Shown here in pieces: positions 53,262 to 62,552 of a DNA stretch of 64,000 nucleotides. The position numbers and the translations under genes were made by a program. The notes beneath the pieces were generated by a model, which had not been told where the DNA came from, made no database searches, and saw nothing but the letters and a program-made list of their open reading frames with translations. The number at the start of each line of letters is the position of its first letter. Positions within the stretch are counted from its first letter, which is position 1. Origin of the DNA: Armatimonadota bacterium (GTDB taxonomy: Bacteria; Armatimonadota; Zipacnadia; UBA1398; JAKPQA01); the NCBI GenBank assembly GCA_029547025.1, contig JAKPQA010000035.1:62001-126000 (forward strand), read 5' to 3'.

Positions 53262-56200
53262 GCGTCGGCCGGTTCGCCCTGACCCACTCGCGTGGGGTTC
53301 TCGCCATTGCAGTCCTGTTGGCCGCTCTGGGCCTCCAGACCCTGTGGCACGTGCCGCTGGCCATCCTGCCCGACTTCCCGTACCCGCGCATTGCGGTCAT
53401 CGCTGACGCCGGTGATGTGGCCATCGAGACCATGGTGCAGCGGGTGACGCGGCCCCTCGAGTCGGCGGCGGCCGTGGTGCCGGGGGTCACCCGTGTGCGC
53501 TCGCGCACCGCCCGCGGGTCGGTGGAGATGTCGGTCGACTTCGACTGGAACGAGGACATGTTCCAGGCCCTGACCTACCTCCGCGGCAGCATTGACTCCA
53601 TCCGCGACGATCTCCCGTCGGGCGTCAGTCTCATTGTGGAGCGGCAGGACCCGTCGTCCTTCCCCGTTATCGGCTACAGCCTGACCTCGCAGACGGTGGA
53701 CCAGGCAACGCTTCGCGAGTTGGCGGACCTGCAGGTCGCCCCGACCCTGAGCCGGCTTCGTGGCGTGTACCGGGTGTTGGTGCAGGGCGGGGACGTGCGA
53801 GAGTTCACGGTGGCGGCGAGGCCCGAAGCGCTGGCGGCGGCGGGTGTCTCGATCGCCGACGTGACCGCCGCGATCCAGGACACCAATCAGGTGTCGTCCG
53901 TGGGGCGCTTCGACAAGGACCACATGAAGTACCTGGTCGTCGGGACAGCCGAGATGCGCGGCGTCGACGATGTGAAGTCCGCGGTGGTGGCGACCAAGGG
54001 TGACGTTCCGATCCGTGTCCGGGACGTGGCTGACGTCTTCGAGTCCAGCGAGGAGCGTACCACCGCCGTGACCGCCAACGGTCAGCCGGCCGTGCTGGTG
54101 AGTGTTCTCAAGCAGCCCGGGGCCAGCGTCGTCGCGGTGTCTGACGAGCTAAGGGAGTCATTCGCCGATCTGGTCCACTCGCTTCCCGCCGGAATCGAGA
54201 TCCGGCCTTTCTACGACGAGTCCGACCTGGTGCGGGAGGCCATCGGGAGTGTCCGTGATGCCGTCATACTGGGCGCCGTGCTGGCCGCCATCGTGCTCGT
54301 GGCGTTCCTCGGAAGCGGGCGGGCGTCGGCCGCAGTGTTGCTCACCCTCCCCATCACCGTACTCATCACGCTCTTGTTGCTGCGTGTCCTGGGCGAGACG
54401 CTGAACCTGATGACACTGGGCGGCCTGGCGGTGGGGTTGGGTCTCATCATTGACGACGTGGTGGTGACCGTTGAGAACATTCATCGGCACGTTCAGGAGG
54501 GGAAGGGCAGCCGCCAGGCGGCCGTGGACGGGACGAGTGAGATCACGCGGCCGATGATCGGGTCGTCGTTGACGACCATCTGCGTGTTTCTTCCGCTCCT
54601 GGCCGTGGGAGGCATCACGGGCGCGTTCTTTGCTCCCTTGGCTCTGACGTTGACGGTCATGCTGCTGGCTTCGATGGTGTTGGCGATCACCGTCGCTCCG
54701 GCGCTGTGTGCCCGGCTGCTGCGCGTCGAGGCGGGGCACGACGCGGCCTCGGGGCGGATGTACTGGCTCGTCCGCCTGGTCCGTAGGGGCTACGCGCCGG
54801 TATTGCGCCAGGTGCTCAGGCATCGGTGGGAGACGGTCGGGGCGAGTATCCTGCTGGCGCTCGCGACCGTCGCCATCTACCGCGGTCTGCCGACTGGTTT
54901 CATGCCCGAGATGGACGAGGGGGCCTTCATCCTGGACTACTGGACACCGGACGGCACCTCGCTGGCCGAGACCGACCGGCAGCTTCGGATCGTCGAACAG
55001 ATCCTCTTGAGCCAGCCCGAGATTGAGGCCTACTCGCGCCGAACGGGCTTGGAGCTTGGTTTCTTCGCCACCGAGCAGAACACGGGTGACTTCGCCGTGA
55101 AGCTGAGGCCTCGATCTCAGCGCCAGCGAAGTATCCAGGAGGTCATCGAGGACACCCGCGCGCGGGTCGCCCGGGAGGTGCCGGGGCTTCTCACCGAGTT
55201 CGTGCTCATCATCCAGGACCGCGTGGCCGACATGGCAGGCGTTCCCGAGCCCGTCGAGGTCAAGGTCTTCGGCAGCGATCCGGTCCTTCTTCAGGAGCTC
55301 GCCCCAAGGGTCTCCGAAGTGGTTCGTGAGGTCCCCGGCGTTGTCGATGTGTCTCCCGGCATCACGAGGAGCGGCCCCGAGCTCGTCGTGCGGATCGATC
55401 CGGCTCGAGCGAGCCGGGCCGGCTTCACGACCAACGATGTCATCGATCAGCTCTCGACGTCCATGTTCGGCCGGTGTGAGACGTTCGTGCGGCGCGGCGA
55501 GCGCACCATTCCCATCCGGGTGACCTACCCTCCGGGCCGGCGGCGCACCGAGGACCAGGTGAGGCGTATCGAGCTGGTCTCGCACACGGGGAAGCTGGTT
55601 CCGCTGTCGGCCATCGCGGATGTGTCCGAGGGCGCCGGATCGGCCGAGCAGGAGCGTGAGGACCAGAAGCCGCTCATCGCCGTGACGGCATCCCTGGAGG
55701 GCGTGGATCTGGGCACTGGTGTGCGCCGCGTCCAGCAAGCTGTCGCTGAGAACATCGATCTGCCGCCCGGCTACTCGGTGCACTATGGTGGGCTGTTTGA
55801 GACGCAGCAGCAGTCGTTCCGCCGCTTGCTCCTCGTGTTCCTGTTCGGCATGGCCCTCGTGTTCGTGGTCGCCGTTTGCCAATATGAAGCCTTCGCGGAG
55901 CCCATGGCGTTGTTCTTCGCCGCCGCGTTCTCCGAGGTCGGGGTTGTGCTTGCCCTGCGCCTGACGCACACCCCGTTCAACGCGTCCTCTTTCACCGGTG
56001 CCATCATGGTCTTCGGAATGGTCCTGACCAACGGCATCGTGCTGATGGACTACATCCGGCAGCGGACGCGCCTGGGCATGCCCCTGGCCGAGGCCGCGGC
56101 CGAGGCGGGCAGGATCCGCGTCCGGCCCGTCCTGATGACCTCGACCATCGCCATACTCGCTCTCCTGCCGCTGGCACTGGGCATCGGCGCCGGGGCGGAG

Positions 56201-56329
56201 ATGCAGAAACCGCTGGCGATCGCGGTGATTGGGGGTCTGACGGTGTCTCCCTTCTTTGCCCTCCTGCTGGCGCCGGCACTGCTGACGGTGTTCCGCTGGA
56301 GGCAGTTCGCTCGGGGTCCGCAGCCGTAG
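53258..56329 (+). CDS. RND efflux pump inner-membrane transporter
   Basis: A 1023-residue AcrB/CzcA-superfamily proton antiporter. Twelve helices and two large periplasmic loops are visible. Helix 4 carries GLGLIIDDVVVTVENIHRH, with the Asp-Asp proton relay. The block PEMDEGAFILDYWTPDGTSLAETD and the C-terminal MVLTNGIVLMDYIRQ and RPVLMTSTIAIL are usual. The regulator/kinase and CzcN-like gene upstream resemble metal-efflux loci, but I do not see a diagnostic metal-binding motif, so the substrate stays open. The last gene of the unit. Confidence 0.95.
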   Translation: MSVGRFALTHSRGVLAIAVLLAALGLQTLWHVPLAILPDFPYPRIAVIADAGDVAIETMVQRVTRPLESAAAVVPGVTRVRSRTARGSVEMSVDFDWNEDMFQALTYLRGSIDSIRDDLPSGVSLIVERQDPSSFPVIGYSLTSQTVDQATLRELADLQVAPTLSRLRGVYRVLVQGGDVREFTVAARPEALAAAGVSIADVTAAIQDTNQVSSVGRFDKDHMKYLVVGTAEMRGVDDVKSAVVATKGDVPIRVRDVADVFESSEERTTAVTANGQPAVLVSVLKQPGASVVAVSDELRESFADLVHSLPAGIEIRPFYDESDLVREAIGSVRDAVILGAVLAAIVLVAFLGSGRASAAVLLTLPITVLITLLLLRVLGETLNLMTLGGLAVGLGLIIDDVVVTVENIHRHVQEGKGSRQAAVDGTSEITRPMIGSSLTTICVFLPLLAVGGITGAFFAPLALTLTVMLLASMVLAITVAPALCARLLRVEAGHDAASGRMYWLVRLVRRGYAPVLRQVLRHRWETVGASILLALATVAIYRGLPTGFMPEMDEGAFILDYWTPDGTSLAETDRQLRIVEQILLSQPEIEAYSRRTGLELGFFATEQNTGDFAVKLRPRSQRQRSIQEVIEDTRARVAREVPGLLTEFVLIIQDRVADMAGVPEPVEVKVFGSDPVLLQELAPRVSEVVREVPGVVDVSPGITRSGPELVVRIDPARASRAGFTTNDVIDQLSTSMFGRCETFVRRGERTIPIRVTYPPGRRRTEDQVRRIELVSHTGKLVPLSAIADVSEGAGSAEQEREDQKPLIAVTASLEGVDLGTGVRRVQQAVAENIDLPPGYSVHYGGLFETQQQSFRRLLLVFLFGMALVFVVAVCQYEAFAEPMALFFAAAFSEVGVVLALRLTHTPFNASSFTGAIMVFGMVLTNGIVLMDYIRQRTRLGMPLAEAAAEAGRIRVRPVLMTSTIAILALLPLALGIGAGAEMQKPLAIAVIGGLTVSPFFALLLAPALLTVFRWRQFARGPQP

Positions 56330-56384
56330 GTCGGCCCCGTGACGCGCGGGACGCGGGCCGCGAGGGGGGCAAGCTTCGGCGGCT

Positions 56385-56402
56385 GCGGACCTGCCGGTCC
56401 GC
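56385..56402. terminator. Hairpin between convergent RND and DppA genes
   Basis: GCGGACC (56385-56391), TGCC loop, GGTCCGC (56396-56402): a perfect 7-bp stem 56 bases past the RND stop and 27 bases past the DppA stop. There is no T-run; it may serve both genes. Confidence 0.45.
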
Positions 56403-56428
56403 GCCGCGACCCAGTGCGGTCGCCTACC

Positions 56429-57214
56429 CTACCGCGGATAGCCGTAGAAGCGCATGAACAGCTCGACGGGGTCGGGGGCCTCGACCACCCGCCGGTGAAG
56501 GACGACGGGGCCGTCGCCCGTGCTGGTGTCGGCCATGTGCTCCTCGATCATGGTCAGGGGCGATCCGAGCGAGTAGGGTCTCACATCACCCAAGTGGCAG
56601 AGGGACTCGGACGTCCGGTTGCGGATGAGCTCGCGGGCGGCTTCGGGCGCGAGGGTGACTGCGCTCAGCGTCGAGAGTCCCTCCTTGACGGGGGCCGTGG
56701 TCACTCCGGGAATGAGTTCCTCGACCTCCCGGCATGCGTGCGCGTCGCCTGAGAGGAACACAAAGGGGACACCAAAGTGACCGGCGATGAGGGCCTGCAT
56801 TCCGATCTCGCCCATCTCGACGCCATTGACCGTGTAGCGCAGGTTGTGCGACATCGAGTGACGGAGGTTGCCGCGAGGAGTGCCGTAGCGCGGGTGGGCG
56901 CCGACGAGCGCTGTGGCCGCGCAGGTCTCATCCAGCAGGGGGAGCCAGAAGGGCCGGTCGTGGCCATGGATGACCCGGGCGCGGGGGTGCACGCGCTCGA
57001 TGTCGATGGTGTAGCCCGCGCCGTGGCCGTCGTTGACGATGACCTCAGTGGCGCCGCCGGCGAGGAAGCCCTCGACGGCAGCATTGACCTCGCCGGTGAG
57101 TAGGCGTCGCCCGCGCTGGCGCTCATCCCAGGCGGCGGGGCTGACGTCGTCACGGGGCTCCCAGTTCCAGACGCCTGCAACACCCTCGTAGTCGGTCATC
57201 AGGTAGACCTTCAT
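56429..57214 (-). CDS. dppA: M55 D-aminopeptidase, DppA family
   Basis: Zinc peptidase family that releases D-amino acids from small D-peptides, acting in peptidoglycan-peptide use. The 261-residue protein reads MKVYLMTDYEGVAGV, with the Asp/Glu metal ligands. It continues with VIVNDGHGAG (Asp, His) and LVGAHPRYGTPRGNLRHSMSH. ATG 57214 has GGAGG eight bases upstream. Family members form decamers. No dipeptide transporter gene is adjacent. It is downstream of, and on the same strand as, the sigma-54-like operon, 195 bases beyond its last stop. Confidence 0.92.
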   Translation of the reverse strand: MKVYLMTDYEGVAGVWNWEPRDDVSPAAWDERQRGRRLLTGEVNAAVEGFLAGGATEVIVNDGHGAGYTIDIERVHPRARVIHGHDRPFWLPLLDETCAATALVGAHPRYGTPRGNLRHSMSHNLRYTVNGVEMGEIGMQALIAGHFGVPFVFLSGDAHACREVEELIPGVTTAPVKEGLSTLSAVTLAPEAARELIRNRTSESLCHLGDVRPYSLGSPLTMIEEHMADTSTGDGPVVLHRRVVEAPDPVELFMRFYGYPR

Positions 57215-57409
57215 CGATCGACCTCCAGGTTCGCGACGTGGCGAGAGCGAAGCGCACGGACCGGCGACGACGTCATCCCGAGCATGGTGAGCCATCTCGG
57301 CGTGTGGTGGAACGCCGTGCACGCCCCTACCAGGCGCCAAGGTCCCCCGTCGCTATGCGGTTCGGAGTGACGCCTCCGCCGGGGCGGGCCCCATGGGCGC
57401 CGGACCTCG

Positions 57410-58885
57410 CTATTCCTGTGCCCCCGGTCGCTCTCGGCCGAGATCGTACTTGCGGTACAGGTGCCGGAACTGGTCGTAGTTCAGACCGAGGCGGCTGGCG
57501 GCCTTACGCTGGTTCCACCCGCAGCGTTCGAGTGCCTCCAAAGCCGCCTGGCGCTCGAATGCGGCGATGCGGTCGGGCAGCGGTCCCTCGGTCAGGAGCG
57601 GCGCGTGTGTGGTGGCGGTGGCCGCCTCGGTGGCCAGCCGCGGCGATGGAATCAGGTCGAGGTCCTCGGGCCCGATGGTTTCACGATCGCAGCGGTAGGC
57701 AGCCCGCTCGACCACATTCTTGAGCTCGCGGACGTTCCCCGGCCAGTTGTGGTCGGCCAGGCGCGCCAGGGCGGCCGGGGAGAGCCGGTGGGCCACGAGT
57801 CCGGCGACCTCGGCGCGAAACCGCTGGATGAAGTGGTCCGCCAGTTCGGGGATGTCATCGATTCGCTCACGGAGCGGCGGCAAGGTGATGGTCTCGAAGG
57901 CCAGCCGGTCGTGGAGATCCGCGCGGAAGGTGCCCGCGGCCATGGCGGCCTCCAGATCCGTGTTGGTGGCCGCGACGATGCGGACATCGGCGGTGAGTGT
58001 CTGGTTGCCCTGGACGCGCTCGAAGGTGCGGTACTCGATGACTCGTAGGATCTTCTGTTGGAACTCGGGGCCCATGTTGCCGATCTCGTCGAGGAACAAG
58101 GTACCCCGTTCGGCGAGGTCGAAGCGGCCGAGTTTGAAGGGCGCGTTGTTGAAGGCATCCTCCTCCTGGCCGAACAGCTCGCATTCGAGGAGGCCCTCGG
58201 GGATGGCGGCGCAGTTGACGGTGACGAAGGGTCCCTCGCTGCGCGGGCTGGCGCGGTGAATGGCGGCGGCGAAGAGCTCCTTACCGGTTCCCCTTTCGCC
58301 GCGGATGAGCACGGGCCTCGGGACCTTGGCGACGCGCTCGACGCGGGCCAGCGCGGCGCGGATGGCCTCGCTGGACCCCACGATGTCGTACCGTCGGCCG
58401 ACCTGCTCTTCGAGGTACTGTGTCTGGCGCTTGAGGCGCTTGTACTCCTCGGCGAGCCGGCGGTTCTCCTCGATGGCACGCACCAGCCGCTCGATCTTGT
58501 CCATGCTCAGCTCGATGGTGTCCTCGAGGTAGGCATCTTTCTCGAGGTAGTCGGAGGCGCCGCACTTGATGGCCTCGACGGCTGAGCCAACGCTGCCCTG
58601 GCCCGTCAGCACGATAACCGGCATATCGTTGCCGTCGGCGCGGATCCGCCGGAGGACATCCATGCCGCTCATGCGCCCGGCGCCGAAGTCGAGGTCGAGG
58701 ATGACGACAGAGAAGGGGCGTTGGCCGCGGAGGTGTTCCAGGGCCTCCTCACCCGAGGGGGCCTGGACGACACGATGGCCACGATCGGACAGGATCGTAG
58801 TTAGCAGGTCGCGCACGGCCGCCTGGTCGTCGACGACGAGAATGGGGTCGCCTATCGCGCGGGCTGCGACGAGTCTTTCGCTCAT
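57410..58885 (-). CDS. NtrC-type response regulator with degenerate GAFTGA loop (DAFNNA)
   Basis: A 491-residue protein. Receiver residues 1-125 have Asp19-Asp20, phospho-Asp64, Thr94 and Lys116. The AAA+ domain has Walker A GERGTGKE (196-203) and Walker B GTLFLDEIG (261-269). The Fis-type helix-turn-helix near 450-485 reads WNQRKAASRLGLNYDQFRHL. In the L1 loop, where activators carry GAFTGA, it reads DAFNNA (243-248). That loop normally contacts sigma-54 region I. ATP-binding and hydrolysis motifs look intact, so the protein may remodel a different surface. Its ATG overlaps the upstream kinase stop (ATGA). Confidence 0.92.
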   Translation of the reverse strand: MSERLVAARAIGDPILVVDDQAAVRDLLTTILSDRGHRVVQAPSGEEALEHLRGQRPFSVVILDLDFGAGRMSGMDVLRRIRADGNDMPVIVLTGQGSVGSAVEAIKCGASDYLEKDAYLEDTIELSMDKIERLVRAIEENRRLAEEYKRLKRQTQYLEEQVGRRYDIVGSSEAIRAALARVERVAKVPRPVLIRGERGTGKELFAAAIHRASPRSEGPFVTVNCAAIPEGLLECELFGQEEDAFNNAPFKLGRFDLAERGTLFLDEIGNMGPEFQQKILRVIEYRTFERVQGNQTLTADVRIVAATNTDLEAAMAAGTFRADLHDRLAFETITLPPLRERIDDIPELADHFIQRFRAEVAGLVAHRLSPAALARLADHNWPGNVRELKNVVERAAYRCDRETIGPEDLDLIPSPRLATEAATATTHAPLLTEGPLPDRIAAFERQAALEALERCGWNQRKAASRLGLNYDQFRHLYRKYDLGRERPGAQE

Positions 58886-60834
58886 TGGAGGATCTCCGGT
58901 TCGCGGTCATCGGCGGCCTCGGCATCGATGACTTCGGTACGGATCATGCCGCGGAAGTCTTCGAAGATGACGGGACGCAGGCGCAAGCGGGCGGCTTCGG
59001 GGTGGAGTTCGACGGCCGCGGGCAGCTCGATGCAGACGGTCGTGCCTTCTCCCTCGGTGCTATCCACATGGAGCCTCCCGAGGTGTTCGCGGGCGATCTG
59101 GGCGGCGATGGTGAGTCCGAACCCGCTGCCTCCCTCTTTGGTGGTGAAGCCAGGCCGGAGCACATCGCGCAGGTGCGACTCGGGGATCCCGGGGCCGGAA
59201 TCCGACACGATGAGGCGCACCACTTCGGCGCGCGATCCATGTCCGGAGGGGCCGAGGACTAGATCGGTGGACACCTGCACCGGCTTTCCGGCCGATGCCT
59301 GGGCGGCGTTCTGGACCACGTTGACGACCATTTCACGCAGCCGGCGGGCGTCGCCGCGGATCCGTGGCAGCGCCAGGGACGGGTTCAGCTCGACGCGGGC
59401 CTGGGGATACTGCACCTGCACTGTGAGGACGGCACGGCGCACCGTCTCGTTGACATCGACCATGCTCGTGTCCATGGGGGGCGGCCGGAGCACACGGAGG
59501 AACTCCACGATACCGTCGTAGGCTTGCGACTGGACGTCGGCCAGGCCAGCGACCTCACTGGCAACGACGTCAGGCGGCTCGCCATCGATGGCCCGCTTGG
59601 CCAGCGCCCGGATCGAGCTACCCAGTACACCCAGAAGGTTCTTGGTGGCGTGGAGATGGTCGTAGACACTGGCCAGCGCATCAGCCCGGGCCACATCGAC
59701 CAGGGTCGGCAGGAGCTGGACCATCACGCGTTCGCAGGCTCCCCTGCCCTGGGCGGCCTGCACCAGGTCAAGCAGGTGCCCCACCATGGTCGCGGCATCC
59801 TGGTCGTAGTAGAGCGCCGACAGGTTGTGGTAGGCCGGTGCGTAGTCGGGGTCGGCGAGGATGGCGCGGCTGTAGTAGTCCAGGGCCTGGCGCACCTCGC
59901 CGCGCTTCTGGAGGAGGATGGCGAGGTTGTTCAGGGCGGGCGCGAACTCCGGGGCGAGTTCGAGACAGCGCTGGTAGCGGTCGATGGCCAGGTCAGCGTC
60001 GGCGTCGACATCGTCGTAGCAGGTGCCGACGGCGAAGTAGACGCGATGGGGGCTGGAGAACTCGGTGTGCAGGGTGGGGCGGGACAGCAGGGCCTCGAAC
60101 TCGCTGATGGCTCGTAGGCGCAGGTCGGGATGAGCATACTTGTCGCGAGCGTAGAGCAAGCCCAGCCGGTATCGGGCTTCGAGATGGCCGGGATCGGCCT
60201 CGAGTGCTTGCTCGAAGTAGCGGACGGCAGCCGTGTCGGGCACGTCGGGGTCGTCGCTGCAGGCGAGGCCAAGGTTCACATAGAGGTCGGACCGGTGGGC
60301 GGCGAGTAGGGGCTCGCCCTCGATGAGCTTCTCGGCCCGGTCATAGGCGCGGCTGGCGGCCAGAGCGACGGCCAGGTTGTAGTAGGCGTCGCGGGCGTTG
60401 GGGTCGAGTTCGACAACGCGGCGGAAATCGGCGGCGGCGGCGCCCGCATCCCCCCGCGCGTAGCGGCACCGCCCGCGGTGGTAGTAGGCCTGCAAGTGCT
60501 CGGGAGCGGCCGCGACGGCACGTGAGAAGGCCACTTCGGCTTGTTCGTACTCCTGCTCGTCCTTGTGGACGAGGCCCAAGGTGAACCATGATTCGGCCAG
60601 GGTCGGGTCGAGGCGAAGGGCTTCCTCAAGCACGGTGATGGCCTCATCGAACTGGCCGCTTCGATAGAGGGCGGCTCCGAGGCCTCCATAGGCAGCGGCC
60701 CAGCCCGGGTCGGCCTCGCAGGCCGCCCGGTATCGTTCGACGGCGACGGAGAGGTCGCCCCGGGTCATGGCCTCGTGGCCCTGGCGAACGAGGTGTTCCG
60801 CGCTGGCTGCACCGCGCCGGTGGCTCGACTTCAT
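58882..60834 (-). CDS. TPR-repeat soluble sensor histidine kinase
   Basis: A 650-residue cytosolic protein. About eight or nine TPR repeats fill residues 10-360 (for example AAYGGLGAALYRSGQFDEAITVLEEAL and PALNNLAILLQKRGEVRQALDYYSRAI). A kinase core follows: the probable phosphoacceptor His in YDHLHATKNLLGVLG, then VVQNAAQAS, SDSGPGI, GGSGFGLTIA and GEGTTVCIELP. ATG 60834 overlaps the stop of the lipoprotein gene by four bases. The NtrC-type regulator follows by the same overlap and is the obvious phosphorylation partner. TPRs suggest a protein or peptide ligand. Confidence 0.9.
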   Translation of the reverse strand: MKSSHRRGAASAEHLVRQGHEAMTRGDLSVAVERYRAACEADPGWAAAYGGLGAALYRSGQFDEAITVLEEALRLDPTLAESWFTLGLVHKDEQEYEQAEVAFSRAVAAAPEHLQAYYHRGRCRYARGDAGAAAADFRRVVELDPNARDAYYNLAVALAASRAYDRAEKLIEGEPLLAAHRSDLYVNLGLACSDDPDVPDTAAVRYFEQALEADPGHLEARYRLGLLYARDKYAHPDLRLRAISEFEALLSRPTLHTEFSSPHRVYFAVGTCYDDVDADADLAIDRYQRCLELAPEFAPALNNLAILLQKRGEVRQALDYYSRAILADPDYAPAYHNLSALYYDQDAATMVGHLLDLVQAAQGRGACERVMVQLLPTLVDVARADALASVYDHLHATKNLLGVLGSSIRALAKRAIDGEPPDVVASEVAGLADVQSQAYDGIVEFLRVLRPPPMDTSMVDVNETVRRAVLTVQVQYPQARVELNPSLALPRIRGDARRLREMVVNVVQNAAQASAGKPVQVSTDLVLGPSGHGSRAEVVRLIVSDSGPGIPESHLRDVLRPGFTTKEGGSGFGLTIAAQIAREHLGRLHVDSTEGEGTTVCIELPAAVELHPEAARLRLRPVIFEDFRGMIRTEVIDAEAADDREPEILQ

Positions 60835-61259
60835 CCGCCCGCGGCCTCCGCGGCCGCGCTCACCGTCACTCTCTTGGCGGTGATCACACCGGCTTTCACG
60901 ATGACCGTGTCGGACGCGTCCTCGATCGTCGAGCCGGTGAGGTTCAGCGTGAACGTGGCCGGAGGAACGTTGCCGAACCGGAACAGCCCGGCTCGGTCCG
61001 TGGTCGTCGTGACCGGGGCGTCGACGTTGTCGGCGGTGAGCTCGACCGTCACGCCGGGGGCGAACGTGCCGTCGCCGAACAGAACCTCGCCACTGATGGC
61101 GCCCGCCGAGGATGAGGTGGCCAGGTCGTTGGTCACACCGGCGAGGCTGATGGTTCCCGAGATGATGGAACCGCCTCCACAACCGGCGAGCGAGGCGAGA
61201 GCAACCAGCGCCCCCACGCATTTCCACAATGTCGTGCGACACACGGACAGACTACGCAT
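60831..61259 (-). CDS. Small lipoprotein with transthyretin-like (carboxypeptidase-regulatory-type) domain
   Basis: A 142-residue protein. The signal peptide ends in lipobox LASLAGC, so Cys27 is the probable lipidated residue. The mature part contains a beta-sandwich of the carboxypeptidase-regulatory/SpaA kind: GEVLFGDGTFAPGVTVELT, then TTTDRAGLFRFGNVPPATFTLNLTG. Such domains bind or brace proteins at the surface. It overlaps the sigma-54-like gene by eight bases and the TPR-kinase gene by four, so it is an operon member. A role in presenting an envelope signal is speculation. Confidence 0.8.
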   Translation of the reverse strand: MRSLSVCRTTLWKCVGALVALASLAGCGGGSIISGTISLAGVTNDLATSSSAGAISGEVLFGDGTFAPGVTVELTADNVDAPVTTTTDRAGLFRFGNVPPATFTLNLTGSTIEDASDTVIVKAGVITAKRVTVSAAAEAAGG

Positions 61260-62541
61260 TCCGCATCGTCCCCTTGGTCCGAGACCGGTGGTAGTTGACG
61301 GTTCGCCGGCTCACCCGGCAGTCGTAGCGGTCACGGAGCACAGCCGCCACCTCACGATCCGAGAGGTCGGGCCAACGCTCGACCACTCGAGCCACGACAT
61401 CGCGCTTCGGCTGGCAGTACCATGCCAGCGGCCGATCCTCACCCCGGAACCCCAGTAGCTTGCGCTGCAGGATGCGCGAGATGGTCGATTGGTGTTCGCC
61501 GACCGCACGAGCGAGGTCGGCCTGCGTGAATGGTACTAGCGAGAGCGGATCGCCATCGACGAAGTAGCGCATCTGACGAGCTACCAAGACGCCCAAGACC
61601 CGGTGAAGTAGCGACTTGCGTTGGTTGATCAGACGGAGTCGCGCGAGCAACTGCTCGGCTTCGCGTTCGTCACCGGCCAGCTCAAAGAGAGCCTGGTGAC
61701 CTTGCGCGCTCAGCCGGTAGGCCTCGGCATACGCGCTGTCGTCGTCGATGCGCAGACGAGGCACGCCGGTGACCGGATCGGGTTCGACCGATGCCACGCG
61801 GACCGCGCAGGGCTCGCCGACCGGGGCGCCCTCGGCCGGCGTCGTGGCCGGCTGGGTGCTACCGGCGTAGACATCGAGGATGCGAAGGCTGTCGATGGCC
61901 TGGAGGACGCGTCGGACCTCTGCCAGCGGGGCGTTGAACCTCCGGGCCAGCGCAGCGGCATCGGCGTCACCGCTGAGGAAGCCCTCGGTGAACTCCTCGG
62001 GTCCGAGTCCGTAGCGCTCGACGAATGCCGCGCATAGGGCCGTGGTGTCCTCGGGCGCCGACTCGGCCGGTGCGGCTGCCGTGTCGGCCACCTCCAGGAC
62101 CTCTGGCGCGCCGACCCCACGTGAGGCGGTGGCACCGTCTTGCGCCATCAGCCGGTGGCAGTACCGGGCGACACGGCGCACCATGGGAGCATCGATCCGG
62201 TACTTGGCGGCGTAGCGCTGGGGCTGCTCATAGGCTTGGGGCTGCGCCAACTCCTCCAACCACCCGGGCACGTCGCAGATCCCGTGCTCGCGGATGATGC
62301 GGACCATCTCGACATCGAGGTACTCGTCGTACCGCTCGCGCGGAATGCGGCCGCGGAGGCCGATCTTCGCGAGGTACCCTCGCTCGCGCAGGGCACGGAA
62401 GAGAGGCAGGTTCTCGAACTCGGCAATGGCGGCGCGGAACTGCTGTTCGGTCTGCTCGGACAGCTCAACGGCCTCGGGTATGCGTCGCCTGCGGGTGGTT
62501 ATGGTGGTCTCGGGGCGGACTCGAGGCTCGGGTCTGAGCAT
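61252..62541 (-). CDS. Divergent sigma-54 (RpoN)-like factor without recognisable region I
   Basis: A 429-residue protein from ATG 62541, with GGAG seven bases upstream. The C-terminal half aligns with sigma-54: INQRKSLLHRVLGVLVARQMRYF, then FTQADLARAVGEHQSTISRIL (helix-turn-helix, 339-357), LSDREVAAVL and an RpoN-box-like RVSRRTVNYHR (409-419; canonical ARRTVAKYR). The N-terminal region does not show the Gln/Leu-rich region I (QxQxLxMTPQL). Instead there is a basic start and a helical domain (residues 22-130) I do not recognise. A core-binding-like segment lies around 170-225. It is the second gene of the regulatory operon. Confidence 0.83.
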   Translation of the reverse strand: MLRPEPRVRPETTITTRRRRIPEAVELSEQTEQQFRAAIAEFENLPLFRALRERGYLAKIGLRGRIPRERYDEYLDVEMVRIIREHGICDVPGWLEELAQPQAYEQPQRYAAKYRIDAPMVRRVARYCHRLMAQDGATASRGVGAPEVLEVADTAAAPAESAPEDTTALCAAFVERYGLGPEEFTEGFLSGDADAAALARRFNAPLAEVRRVLQAIDSLRILDVYAGSTQPATTPAEGAPVGEPCAVRVASVEPDPVTGVPRLRIDDDSAYAEAYRLSAQGHQALFELAGDEREAEQLLARLRLINQRKSLLHRVLGVLVARQMRYFVDGDPLSLVPFTQADLARAVGEHQSTISRILQRKLLGFRGEDRPLAWYCQPKRDVVARVVERWPDLSDREVAAVLRDRYDCRVSRRTVNYHRSRTKGTMRNA

Positions 62542-62552
62542 GGCGAGCTCCG

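Noticed and set aside
54158-55969. A 603-codon minus-strand open frame
   Set aside because: Antisense to the RND transporter, whose domains and motifs are unambiguous.
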